25,795 nucleotides of DNA, taken from assembly GCA_964528155.1 (NCBI GenBank), contig CAZGRL010000050.1, forward strand, positions 1 to 25,795. The letters are read 5' to 3'. The notes below the pieces were generated by a model. That model was not told the DNA's origin and searched no databases. It was given only the letters and a program-made list of their open reading frames with translations. Origin of the DNA: G001797105 sp964528155. GTDB lineage: Bacteria > Chloroflexota > Anaerolineae > Anaerolineales > E44-bin32. Position numbers and translations under genes: made by a program. Below are positions 15,208 to 22,412 of this stretch, piece after piece; the stretch's first letter is position 1; every line of letters starts with the position of its first letter.

Positions 15208-16623
15208 ATGTCCGATTCCATCCATCCCCCCTCCAGCGTGCCGTCAGGAATGAACCTGGCTGACGAAGCTCAAGATCTGCTTGGGCGTCTGTTCCCGATT
15301 TGCCGCAGTCTCACCGGAAATGGCGTGCGAGAGACACTGGCTGTATTGCGAGAAGTTGCCGAGTTCGAGGTAAGAGAGATCGCCTCCGGCACGCCCGTCT
15401 ATGACTGGGTCGTCCCCGACGAGTGGAATATCCGGGGTGGCTACCTCGAAACGAAGTCGGGCGAACGTGTCGTCGATTTTGCCGACAGCAACTTGCACGT
15501 TGTCAACTACAGCACGCCGATCGACAAGGAGCTCTCGTTCGCCGAGCTCGAGCCGCATTTGCACACCCTCCCGGATCTGCCCGAGGCCGTTCCTTACCGG
15601 ACGACCTACTACGACCGCCAATGGGGCTTCTGTCTGACGCACCGGCAGTTCATGCAGCTCGACCGGGAAACCAGCTATCATGCCTACATCGATTCGACAC
15701 TCGAGCCTGGGGGCATGACCTACGGCGAGGTCCTGCTCGAGGGGACCTCGGGGACCGAGTTCCTCGTGTCCACCTATTGCTGCCATCCGTCCTTGGCGAA
15801 CGACAATCTTTCGGGGATCGTTCTTTGGGCCCTGCTTTTGCGCGAGTTGCAGCAACGAGAGCGGACCCGGCACTCCTATCGTTTCATCATCGTCCCTGAA
15901 ACGATCGGAGCGATCGCCTACCTCAACCTGCATGAAGCCGAGATGAGGCGAATCGCCGGAGGTTTCATCCCAACCACGGTTGCCGGTCCGGGCCGGTTTG
16001 GTTTCAAACACACTTTTCTCGGAGATCACCTCATCGACCGCATCGTTGCTCAGACATTCTCCGAGATTGGGCTGGACTACGTCGCCTACCCGTTCGACGT
16101 CAACGGCAGCGACGAGGCTCACTACTCCGCTCCTTTCTTCCGCATCCCGATCGGCACGATTTCGAAAGACAAGTACTACGAATACGACTACTACCACACC
16201 TCCCTCGACAACCTGGACTTCATCCGCTCCGATAACCTGATCGAAAGCCTCAAGTTGTATCTGTCGGCCATTGAGAAGCTCGAGCTCAACCGCAGCTATC
16301 TCTCGCTCTATCCCTACAGCGAACCGATGCTCGGGAAGAGAGGCTTGTACCCAAAGACCGGCGGGACGATCAAGCAAAGAGCCGTCGATTTGAACAAGGG
16401 GCATCTTCAGCGGGCATACACAATCTCGGGCAAGAGTGTCATCTACGGCAACGAATTGGACGCCATCCGGTGGTTGATGTTCCATGGTGACGGCGACAAC
16501 TCGTTGCTCGACATCGCAGAGAAGACTGGGTTGCCGATGCGCCAACTGTATGAGACAGCCGAGATGCTGTGCAGTCACGGCCTGATGGAGCCAGTTGTAA
16601 AACGAGAGGAGACCGCCCCATGA
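15208..16623 (+). CDS. DUF4910/DUF2172 aminopeptidase-like zinc protein
   Basis: The 471-residue protein matches the DUF4910/DUF2172 family, an M28-like peptidase fold with an inserted domain and a C-terminal winged helix. It starts with the typical LADEAQDLLGRLFPICRSLT and contains WVVPDEWNIRGGYL. The likely zinc ligands are His193 and Asp199 in CCHPSLANDNLSG, Glu231 in VPETIGA, Asp302 in NGSDEAHYS and His330 in YHTSLDN, so the metal site looks intact. The winged helix is at about 425-465 (NSLLDIAEKTGLPMRQLYET). The ATG at 15208 has a GAGGG site 5 nt upstream; the open frame further upstream is not supported. It overlaps the following formyltransferase by ATGA. Such proteins are often found in surface-sugar gene clusters; the substrate is unknown and could be an amino sugar or a peptide-like conjugate. 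Confidence 0.85.
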   Translation: MSDSIHPPSSVPSGMNLADEAQDLLGRLFPICRSLTGNGVRETLAVLREVAEFEVREIASGTPVYDWVVPDEWNIRGGYLETKSGERVVDFADSNLHVVNYSTPIDKELSFAELEPHLHTLPDLPEAVPYRTTYYDRQWGFCLTHRQFMQLDRETSYHAYIDSTLEPGGMTYGEVLLEGTSGTEFLVSTYCCHPSLANDNLSGIVLWALLLRELQQRERTRHSYRFIIVPETIGAIAYLNLHEAEMRRIAGGFIPTTVAGPGRFGFKHTFLGDHLIDRIVAQTFSEIGLDYVAYPFDVNGSDEAHYSAPFFRIPIGTISKDKYYEYDYYHTSLDNLDFIRSDNLIESLKLYLSAIEKLELNRSYLSLYPYSEPMLGKRGLYPKTGGTIKQRAVDLNKGHLQRAYTISGKSVIYGNELDAIRWLMFHGDGDNSLLDIAEKTGLPMRQLYETAEMLCSHGLMEPVVKREETAP

Positions 16624-17411
16624 AGCTGCTTTGGATTGGCGGCGACCACCCGCGCCATCTCTTCTACATCAACACGGTCCACCAGGTGTTCCCGTTGAGC
16701 GGAGCGATCATCGAGCATCGAGAGAATCTCATCCCTCAACCGGATCCCAGCCTGGCACCAATCGACCGGGACAATTTCGTCCGCCACTTCTCCAACCGGG
16801 CCAAGGCGGAAGAACGATTCTTCGGCGATCAATCTGTGCCCGGTTGCCCGACCCACATCGTCGACCGTGACGGACTCAACACTCAGGACAGCGTGGACTT
16901 CCTGACATCGATCGACCCAGACGTCGTCCTCATCTTCGGGAGCGGGCTGGTCAAAGACCCCCTCTATTCGAGCCTTCCTTCCCAGACCATCAACCTTCAC
17001 CTCGGGATCTCGCCTCGATACCGCGGCGCAGCGACGTTGTTCTGGCCGTTCTACTTCCTCGAGCCGCCGTACGCCGGTACGACGTTCCATTACATCGTCG
17101 CCGAGCCGGATGCCGGCGACGTCGTCCACCAGGTCGTCCCCGAATTGGATCCGGCGGACGGAATCCACGACGTCGCCTGCAAAGCCGTCGCAACCTCCGC
17201 ACAGGCGGCTCTTGAGTTGTTGCGGATCCTGGACGACAAAGGCCGCTGGGAGCGGTTCTCCCAACGTGGCACCGGCCGCAACTTCCTGGCCAGCGATTTC
17301 AAACCGGAGCACCTGAGAGTGATCTACAACGTTTTTGACGACGACATGGTCAAGCACTATCTCGAAGGACGCCTGGCATCCAAAGTCCCGAAGCTGATGC
17401 GGCAATTCTGA
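16620..17411 (+). CDS. Formyltransferase-family protein
   Basis: A 263-residue protein of the formyl_trans_N family (GART, Fmt and sugar N-formyltransferases). The catalytic triad is visible: Asn125 and His127 in TINLHLGISPRYRGA and Asp164 in AEPDAGDVV. The N-terminus MKLLWIGGDHPRHLFY and FGSGLVKDPLY fit the nucleotide-like fold. It is shorter than Fmt (about 310) and lacks the Fmt C-terminal tRNA-binding domain, so it is not the housekeeping Fmt. The family uses 10-formyltetrahydrofolate to formylate an amine. The start overlaps the DUF4910 stop codon (ATGA), so the two are translationally coupled and probably act on the same compound. No sugar aminotransferase or dehydratase is nearby, so the acceptor cannot be named. 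Confidence 0.85.
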   Translation: MKLLWIGGDHPRHLFYINTVHQVFPLSGAIIEHRENLIPQPDPSLAPIDRDNFVRHFSNRAKAEERFFGDQSVPGCPTHIVDRDGLNTQDSVDFLTSIDPDVVLIFGSGLVKDPLYSSLPSQTINLHLGISPRYRGAATLFWPFYFLEPPYAGTTFHYIVAEPDAGDVVHQVVPELDPADGIHDVACKAVATSAQAALELLRILDDKGRWERFSQRGTGRNFLASDFKPEHLRVIYNVFDDDMVKHYLEGRLASKVPKLMRQF

Positions 17412-17443
17412 CCACGGCGCCGCCCTTGGGGGCCGTCGTTACC

Positions 17444-17466
17444 GGGTCCGGATACACCATCCGACC
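17444..17466 (+). terminator. Possible hairpin after the formyltransferase gene
   Basis: GGGTCCGGAT and ATCCGACCC pair with one bulged C around a 5-nt loop, 33 nt after the stop codon. There is no T-tract, so it may be an attenuator or mRNA-end structure rather than a true intrinsic terminator. The rest of the 181-bp spacer shows no gene. Confidence 0.3.
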
Positions 17467-17592
17467 CCGTCCGGCGCCGGGTGACAGCTTTCAGGCCAGG
17501 GTGGGGTTCATCAGCAGAGAGGCGCCCTTGCCTGGTGGAATTCCGGCCACGCCCTTCATCCGCCCAGCCGACATGAGCCAATAGGAGCACCG

Positions 17593-19845
17593 ATGAGCAT
17601 CACGCGCGACGAAGCCCTCGAATACCATCGTCAGGGGCGACCGGGGAAGATTTCGGTCACTCCGACCAAACCCCTCGCCACTCAGCGCGACCTGTCGCTC
17701 GCCTACACGCCGGGCGTCGCCGTTCCGGTCCTCGAGATCGAGGCCGATCCCGCCGCGGCCTTTGAGCTGACCACCAAAGGAAACCTGGTTGCCGTGGTTT
17801 CGAACGGGACGGCCATCCTGGGACTCGGCGATCGGGGCGCCCTGGCGGCCAAGCCGGTGATGGAAGGCAAGGGCGTGCTCTTCAAGGCCTTCGCCGATAT
17901 CGACGTCTTCGACATCGAGGTCGACACGCACGATCCGGATCAAGTCATCGCCGTGACGGCCGCGATCGCCCCCACATTCGGGGGGATCAATCTCGAAGAC
18001 ATCAAGGCTCCAGACTGCTTCTATATCGAGGAGAAGTTGAAGGGGATGCTCGACATTCCCGTGTTCCACGACGATCAGCACGGCACGGCGATCATCTCCG
18101 GCGCGGCGCTGCTCAATGGCCTTGAGCTCGTCGGCAAGCAGATCGACAAGGTGCGGGTCGTCGTCTCAGGCGCCGGGGCATCGGCCATATCGTGCAGCGA
18201 GCTTGCCGTCCGAATGGGCGTGAGCCGCGAGAACATTCTGCTCGTGGACAGCAAGGGAGTCGTGTACCGGGGCCGAGAGGCGGGCATGAACGAGTACAAG
18301 TTGCACTTCGCCAACGACACCCCTGCCCGAACGCTTGCCGATGCTGTGAAGGGAGCCGACGTGTTCTATGGTCTGTCAGTGGCCGACGTTCTGACCCCCG
18401 AGATGGTGCGCAGCATGGCCTCGAAACCGCTGATCTTCGCTATGGCCAACCCGGACCCGGAGATCAAATACGAGCTGGCCAAAGAGGCTCGACCTGACGC
18501 CATCGTTGCCACAGGCCGCAGTGACTACCCAAATCAGATCAACAACGTACTGGGATTCCCGTTCATCTTCAGGGGTGCCCTCGACGTGAGGGCGACGGCC
18601 ATCAACGAGGAGATGAAGGTTGCCGCAGCTCACTCTCTGGCCGACCTGGCCAAGCAGGACGTCCCGGATAGTGTGCTCGCCGCCTACGGGGTGACCAGCC
18701 TGCGTTTCGGTCCGGACTACATCATCCCCAAGCCGTTCGACCCACGCGTCCTGCTCTGGGAAGCCCCTGCGGTGGCCGAGGCCGCCATGGGTTCGGGCGT
18801 GGCCCGCAGGAAGATCGACCCGGAAGAGTATCGCGACGAGCTTGCGTTGCGCCAGGGCAAAGGCGAAAGCGTGCGGCGGTTCATCATCAACAAGGCCCGC
18901 CAGACCCCCAAACGAGTCGTCTTCGGCGAAGGTGAAGAGGAGAAAGTCATCCGCGCCGCCGCGCAGGTGAACGAGGAAGGCATTGCCGTCCCGATCCTTC
19001 TCGGCCGGCCGGACGTGATCAGCGGCAAGATGCGGGAACTGGGCCTCAGCGCAGGTCTGGAGATCGTCGACCCGGCCGAGTCGGAGATGGCGGAGGGATA
19101 CGCGCGCTCCTATTTCGAGCTGCGAGGCCGCCAGGGTATCACCATGGCCCACGCGCGACATCAGGTTGAGCGGCGGAACGTCTTCGGGCCGATGATGGTC
19201 CACCATCATGACGCCGACGCGTTTCTGTCCGGGCTGACGTACGACTACCCCGAGGTGATCCGCCCGGCTCTTCAGATCTTTCACACCCGTGAAGGCGCGC
19301 ACCGGGCCGCCGGCTTGTACCTGATCATCGTCGAAGATCGTGTGTACATCTTCACCGACGCCACGGTCAATATCGATCCGAGCTCGGAAGATCTGGCCGA
19401 GATCGCCATCCTTGCCGCCGATTTTGCCAAGCAGCTCGAGCTGGAACCGCGCGTAGCGATGCTGTCCTTCTCCAATTTCGGCAGCACCAAACATGCCCTC
19501 TCGGACAAGGTCCGGCGAGCCGTGGATCTTGTACGGGTCAAGCGGCCGGATATCGCTGTCGACGGTGAGATGCAGGCCGACACAGCGGTCACACCCGAGA
19601 TCGTCGGTGACCGCTATCCGTTCAGCCGAGTGCGCGATGCCAACGTCCTTGTGTTTCCATCGCTCGAGGCTGCCAACATCGCCTACAAGCTTCTCGATCG
19701 CCTCGGGAATGCACAGGCGATCGGGCCGATCTTGCTTGGGATCGGAGCCCCGGTGCATGTGCTCCAGACGGGGGATGACGTAGCCGACATTGTGCATATG
19801 GCAGCGGTTGCGGTCATGGACGCCCAGAGCCGAGAGCGCCGGTAG
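17593..19845 (+). CDS. maeB: NADP-dependent malic enzyme, MaeB type
   Basis: At 750 residues this has the MaeB two-part layout: malic enzyme N-domain (about 1-165), NAD(P)-binding domain (about 165-400) and a C-terminal phosphotransacetylase-like domain (about 425-750). Visible are Tyr38 in LAYTPGVA, Lys93 in PVMEGKGVLFKAF, the metal ligands ED in INLEDIKAPDCF, FHDDQHGTAIISGAALLNGL, the dinucleotide motif VVVSGAGASAISC and FAMANPDPEI. The C-terminal domain shows VVFGEGEEEKVIRAA and FGPMMVHHHDAD. It converts malate to pyruvate and CO2 with NADPH formation. In this class the PTA-like domain has an allosteric (acetyl-CoA-sensing) rather than catalytic role. The ATG at 17593 has AGGAG 6 nt upstream. 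It may balance acetyl-CoA from beta-oxidation, but it stands apart from that operon. Confidence 0.95.
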   Translation: MSITRDEALEYHRQGRPGKISVTPTKPLATQRDLSLAYTPGVAVPVLEIEADPAAAFELTTKGNLVAVVSNGTAILGLGDRGALAAKPVMEGKGVLFKAFADIDVFDIEVDTHDPDQVIAVTAAIAPTFGGINLEDIKAPDCFYIEEKLKGMLDIPVFHDDQHGTAIISGAALLNGLELVGKQIDKVRVVVSGAGASAISCSELAVRMGVSRENILLVDSKGVVYRGREAGMNEYKLHFANDTPARTLADAVKGADVFYGLSVADVLTPEMVRSMASKPLIFAMANPDPEIKYELAKEARPDAIVATGRSDYPNQINNVLGFPFIFRGALDVRATAINEEMKVAAAHSLADLAKQDVPDSVLAAYGVTSLRFGPDYIIPKPFDPRVLLWEAPAVAEAAMGSGVARRKIDPEEYRDELALRQGKGESVRRFIINKARQTPKRVVFGEGEEEKVIRAAAQVNEEGIAVPILLGRPDVISGKMRELGLSAGLEIVDPAESEMAEGYARSYFELRGRQGITMAHARHQVERRNVFGPMMVHHHDADAFLSGLTYDYPEVIRPALQIFHTREGAHRAAGLYLIIVEDRVYIFTDATVNIDPSSEDLAEIAILAADFAKQLELEPRVAMLSFSNFGSTKHALSDKVRRAVDLVRVKRPDIAVDGEMQADTAVTPEIVGDRYPFSRVRDANVLVFPSLEAANIAYKLLDRLGNAQAIGPILLGIGAPVHVLQTGDDVADIVHMAAVAVMDAQSRERR

Positions 19846-19948
19846 GACCCGACGCCGACTTCTGCCCCCACCTCCCCACCCCCTCCCCCGGCGTTGTGCG
19901 AGGCGAACAATGCCACTCCGATTCGCTTCATTCGTCCAGACCGAAGGT

Positions 19949-19977
19949 TTGAACCCCTCGAATCCCTCGGCTACAGT
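19949..19977 (+). promoter_or_regulatory. Second copy of the tRNA promoter block
   Basis: TTGAAC, 17 nt, TACAGT, closely matching the tRNA-Arg promoter 266 bp downstream: the two blocks share CGAAGG, TTGAAC, CCTCGAATC, CTCGG and TACA in the same spacing, with a few substitutions. No tRNA follows this copy. It could drive a short transcript through the hairpin at 20055-20107 or be the remnant of a duplicated tRNA locus. Confidence 0.5.
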
Positions 19978-20054
19978 CGGGCCTGGTCGCCGTTCCTGCT
20001 GACAAACGTCAGCATCGGAGGGAGCAGGCGGGAGCCGTTCCGTCACGCGGGATC

Positions 20055-20107
20055 ATTTTCGTGGAGAAGGACGGACATCTTCGCTGTCCGTCCTTCTCCA
20101 CGAAAAT
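20055..20107. repeat. 23-bp perfect inverted repeat
   Basis: The arm at 20055-20077 (starts ATTTTCGTGGAGAAGG) is repeated without mismatch in reverse complement at 20085-20107, with a 7-nt TCTTCGC loop. It lies between maeB and tRNA-Arg. There is no T-run after it on either strand, so it is not a canonical terminator, though it may still act as one for maeB. It has the same architecture as the repeat at 25659-25711 but an unrelated sequence. Confidence 0.85.
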
Positions 20108-20110
20108 CCA

Positions 20111-20144
20111 TCCCCCTTCCCCGGCCCTTGCCGGGGGAGGGGGA
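20111..20144. repeat. C/G-rich palindrome
   Basis: TCCCCCTTCCCCGGC and GCCGGGGGAGGGGGA form a 15-bp stem with one G-T pair around a CCTT loop, directly after the 23-bp inverted repeat. This kind of CCCCTTCCCC palindrome recurs as an interspersed intergenic element in many GC-rich genomes; C-rich tracts also occur at 19866-19890 and 25713-25727. Confidence 0.6.
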
Positions 20145-20214
20145 CTGAGGGGGTAGCGGCTCAGGAATCGCCGCGCTCGTAGTGCAAAACGGCCACACGT
20201 CGTGACACGAAGGC

Positions 20215-20243
20215 TTGAACGCCTCGAATCGCTCGGTTACAAT
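20215..20243 (+). promoter_or_regulatory. Promoter of tRNA-Arg
   Basis: TTGAAC at 20215-20220 and TACAAT at 20238-20243 are separated by exactly 17 nt. The -10 matches 5 of 6 consensus bases. The predicted start is about 5 nt before the mature tRNA 5' end. Confidence 0.75.
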
Positions 20244-20254
20244 TGATTCAATTC

Positions 20255-20329
20255 GCCCCTGTAGCTCAGTGGATAGAGCGTTGCCCTCCGGAGGCAAAAA
20301 CCGGCGTTCGAGTCGCCGCAGGGGCGCCA
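20255..20329 (+). tRNA. tRNA-Arg (anticodon CCG)
   Basis: The cloverleaf is complete: acceptor stem GCCCCTG/CAGGGGC, D-arm with GCTCAGTGGATAGAGC, anticodon stem TTGCC/GGCAA around the loop CTCCGGA (anticodon CCG, reading CGG), T-arm GGCG-TTCGAGT-CGCC, discriminator G and a genomically encoded CCA at 20327-20329. The anticodon CCG identifies arginine. It is transcribed alone, with its own promoter and a hairpin terminator. Confidence 0.96.
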
Positions 20330-20331
20330 CA

Positions 20332-20357
20332 AAGCCCTGGACGAGCATCCAGGGCTT
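20332..20357 (+). terminator. Terminator of tRNA-Arg
   Basis: A 10-bp perfect stem AAGCCCTGGA/TCCAGGGCTT with a 6-nt loop starts 2 nt after the encoded CCA. It is followed by GTCGATTCATT, only moderately T-rich. It lies between convergent transcription units (tRNA on plus, glycogen operon on minus) and may serve both. Confidence 0.7.
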
Positions 20358-20391
20358 GTCGATTCATTCGTTGAGAAAGACCGCGGCCCGG

Positions 20392-20880
20392 CTACACCTC
20401 GATCCACTCAACGCTTCGATCTCGCGTGTCCACAATGGCCAACGTGCTGCGGCCATTCATCCCCATGAGATCCCCCGGATTGAGCAGCAGGCAGTCATCC
20501 ACCCATTCTTCATTCACCGTATGATCGTGTCCGTAGCACACCAGCCCGTACTGCCGCGACAGGGCCAGACCGCGGGCGATGCGCGGGTAGTGGTTGACGG
20601 CCAGCTTCAATCCGTCCACCTCGAGTTCGGCCAGCACGCCGTGCAGGCTGACCTTGGGGAATCCAGCCGCGACCTTGCCGATCAGGAACGGGTCACCGTC
20701 GTTGTTCCCCCACACGACGTGTAGCGGCACCTCGGCCAATCCCTCTCCCAACTGGCGCACGACAAACGGCGCGCACATGTCACCGCAATGGACCACGGCA
20801 TCGGCCGTCTTGAGATGCGGCATGGCGCCGTCCAGCTTCGCGATGTTATCGTGACTGTCACTGATTACAGCGATCTTCAT
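20392..20880 (-). CDS. YfcE/MJ0936-type metallophosphoesterase
   Basis: A 162-residue calcineurin-like phosphoesterase with all metal motifs: DSHDN (Asp8, His10), HCGDM, WGNNDG, NHYP and YGHDHT. The size matches the YfcE/MJ0936 phosphodiesterase family, whose members act on model phosphodiesters with uncertain natural substrates. The ATG at 20880 overlaps the malQ stop codon (ATGA), so it is the last gene of the glycogen operon and is translationally coupled. A role on a phosphorylated sugar or nucleotide in glycogen metabolism is possible but not shown by the sequence. Confidence 0.9.
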   Translation of the reverse strand: MKIAVISDSHDNIAKLDGAMPHLKTADAVVHCGDMCAPFVVRQLGEGLAEVPLHVVWGNNDGDPFLIGKVAAGFPKVSLHGVLAELEVDGLKLAVNHYPRIARGLALSRQYGLVCYGHDHTVNEEWVDDCLLLNPGDLMGMNGRSTLAIVDTRDRSVEWIEV

Positions 20881-22412
20881 TCCTCGTCTCCCGTCTCGCC
20901 CGGCACCAGGCGCCCATAACATTGGCTCAAATCTCGCAGCCGGTCGGCTGTCCCTGTTGTCAGTTGCTCTCGACGGACTCGCCAGGACCAGTTGCCTTCG
21001 GATCTCCCCGGATAGTTCATCCGGGCTGCCCCATCCAGACTCAGCACGTCCTGCAGCGGGGCTACGGCCCAGTTGGCGACGGACGACCAGACAGCCCGGA
21101 TGAGGTCCCAGGCGATGTCCTTCCCGTCGGTCATCAGATACCGCCGGCAGTAGTCCTGCTCATCTTCGGCGGCGGTCTGATACCAGCCGCGGGAGGTGTC
21201 GTTGTCATGCGTCCCAGTGTAGGCGACCGCCATGCGCGTGTAGTTGTGCGGCAGGAATGGGTTGACCGGTCCGGAGTCGAAAGCGAACTGGAGCACTTTC
21301 ATCCCTGGCAGGTCGTATCTCTTCCGAAGCTCAACGACTTCGGGCGTGATCACCCCCAGGTCTTCGGCGATCAGCAACAGCGCGCCGAATTCGCGCTGAA
21401 CGGCATCGAGGAACTTCTCGCCGGGGCCGGGCACCCAGCGCCCGGTTTCGGCTGTCGGCGCTTCGGCAGGCACCTCCCAGTATGCTTCGAAGCCGCGGAA
21501 GTGATCGAGGCGGACCACGTCGACCAGACTCAATGTCGAATTCAGTCTTGCGATCCACCACGCGTAGCCGTCGGCCCGCATGGTCTCCCACCGGTATAGC
21601 GGATTCCCCCATCGTTGACCCGTCTCCGAGAAGTAGTCGGGCGGGACCCCGGCGACGACGGTCGACCGGCCGAACGAGTCCAGGTGAAACAGACGGGTGT
21701 TCGCCCACACGTCGGCACTGTCGTGGGCGACGAAGATCGGCACATCGCCGACGATTACGATCCCCGCCTCGCGGGCATCCCTATGGAGAGCGTTCCATTG
21801 TTCAAAGAACAGAAACTGTCGTACGCGCACGTTTTCGATGCGGGTCTGCAGCCGCTTTCGCGCCTCAACCATTGCCCCGGGCTGTCTTGTGACATATTCC
21901 GGCTCCCATTCGGTCCAGGATCGGTCGTCGTGGGCCTCCTTCAGGGCCATGAACAGGGCGTAGTCCTCGAGCCAGAAAGCTTGCTCCGCCTGGAAGGCTT
22001 CGAACCTACCTTTAAGGTCTACCGACGCCCGTTCAGGAAAACGACGGGCGGCCAGGTCGAGCAACTGATTCTTATGTCCGATCACCTCGCCGAAGTCAAC
22101 GTGGTCTTCTGAAAACGCAGGTGAATCCTCGATCTCCTCATGCAAGAGCAACCCGTCCTCGACGAGGTCCCCCAGCGCGATAAGTAGCGGGTTTCCGGCA
22201 AATGCGGAGAAGCATTGATAAGGTGAATCTCCGTAGCCTGTCGGCCCGAGAGGCAGCACCTGCCACAAGCTGCACCCGGATTGGGAGAGCCATTCGACCC
22301 ATTCGCGGGAAGAAGCGCCCAGGTCGCCGATGCCACCAGGCCCCGGAAGGCAAGTCGGATGCAACAGCACACCGCCTCTCCGGTGTCCGAACCAGTCCGG
22401 TAGAGAGATCAA
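20877..22412 (-). CDS. malQ: 4-alpha-glucanotransferase (GH77)
   Basis: This 511-residue GH77 amylomaltase transfers maltooligosaccharide units between alpha-1,4-glucans. The catalytic residues are visible: nucleophile Asp303 in VVRLDHFRGFEAYW, acid/base Glu350 in LLLIAEDLGVITPEV and Asp403 in YTGTHDNDTSRGWY. The N-terminal GVLLHPTCLPGPGGIGDLG and WQVLPLGPTGYGDSPYQ are family hallmarks. The best start is TTG at 22412: it overlaps the glgA stop (TTGA), has GGAGGG 8 nt upstream and gives a normal-length N-terminus; the open frame continues upstream only as antiparallel coding overlap with glgA. It also overlaps the phosphoesterase start, so three genes are chained. It probably remodels glucan chains for GlgA and the branching enzyme. 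Confidence 0.94.
   Translation of the reverse strand: MISLPDWFGHRRGGVLLHPTCLPGPGGIGDLGASSREWVEWLSQSGCSLWQVLPLGPTGYGDSPYQCFSAFAGNPLLIALGDLVEDGLLLHEEIEDSPAFSEDHVDFGEVIGHKNQLLDLAARRFPERASVDLKGRFEAFQAEQAFWLEDYALFMALKEAHDDRSWTEWEPEYVTRQPGAMVEARKRLQTRIENVRVRQFLFFEQWNALHRDAREAGIVIVGDVPIFVAHDSADVWANTRLFHLDSFGRSTVVAGVPPDYFSETGQRWGNPLYRWETMRADGYAWWIARLNSTLSLVDVVRLDHFRGFEAYWEVPAEAPTAETGRWVPGPGEKFLDAVQREFGALLLIAEDLGVITPEVVELRKRYDLPGMKVLQFAFDSGPVNPFLPHNYTRMAVAYTGTHDNDTSRGWYQTAAEDEQDYCRRYLMTDGKDIAWDLIRAVWSSVANWAVAPLQDVLSLDGAARMNYPGRSEGNWSWRVRREQLTTGTADRLRDLSQCYGRLVPGETGDEE

Noticed and set aside
13899..15221. 440-codon minus-strand open frame opposite the S1P-lyase gene
   Set aside because: Antisense to a gene with all PLP-enzyme motifs; no family similarity seen.
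18376..20046. 556-codon minus-strand open frame opposite maeB
   Set aside because: It lies antisense to a clear MaeB with intact motifs; the translation shows no recognisable domain. Long antisense frames are expected at this GC content.
19984..20060. T-box or other riboswitch leader
   Set aside because: The GGAGGGAGCAGG and CCGTCACGCGGG pieces recall a T-box, but the conserved antiterminator GGTGGNACCGCG is absent and no aminoacyl or amino-acid gene follows.
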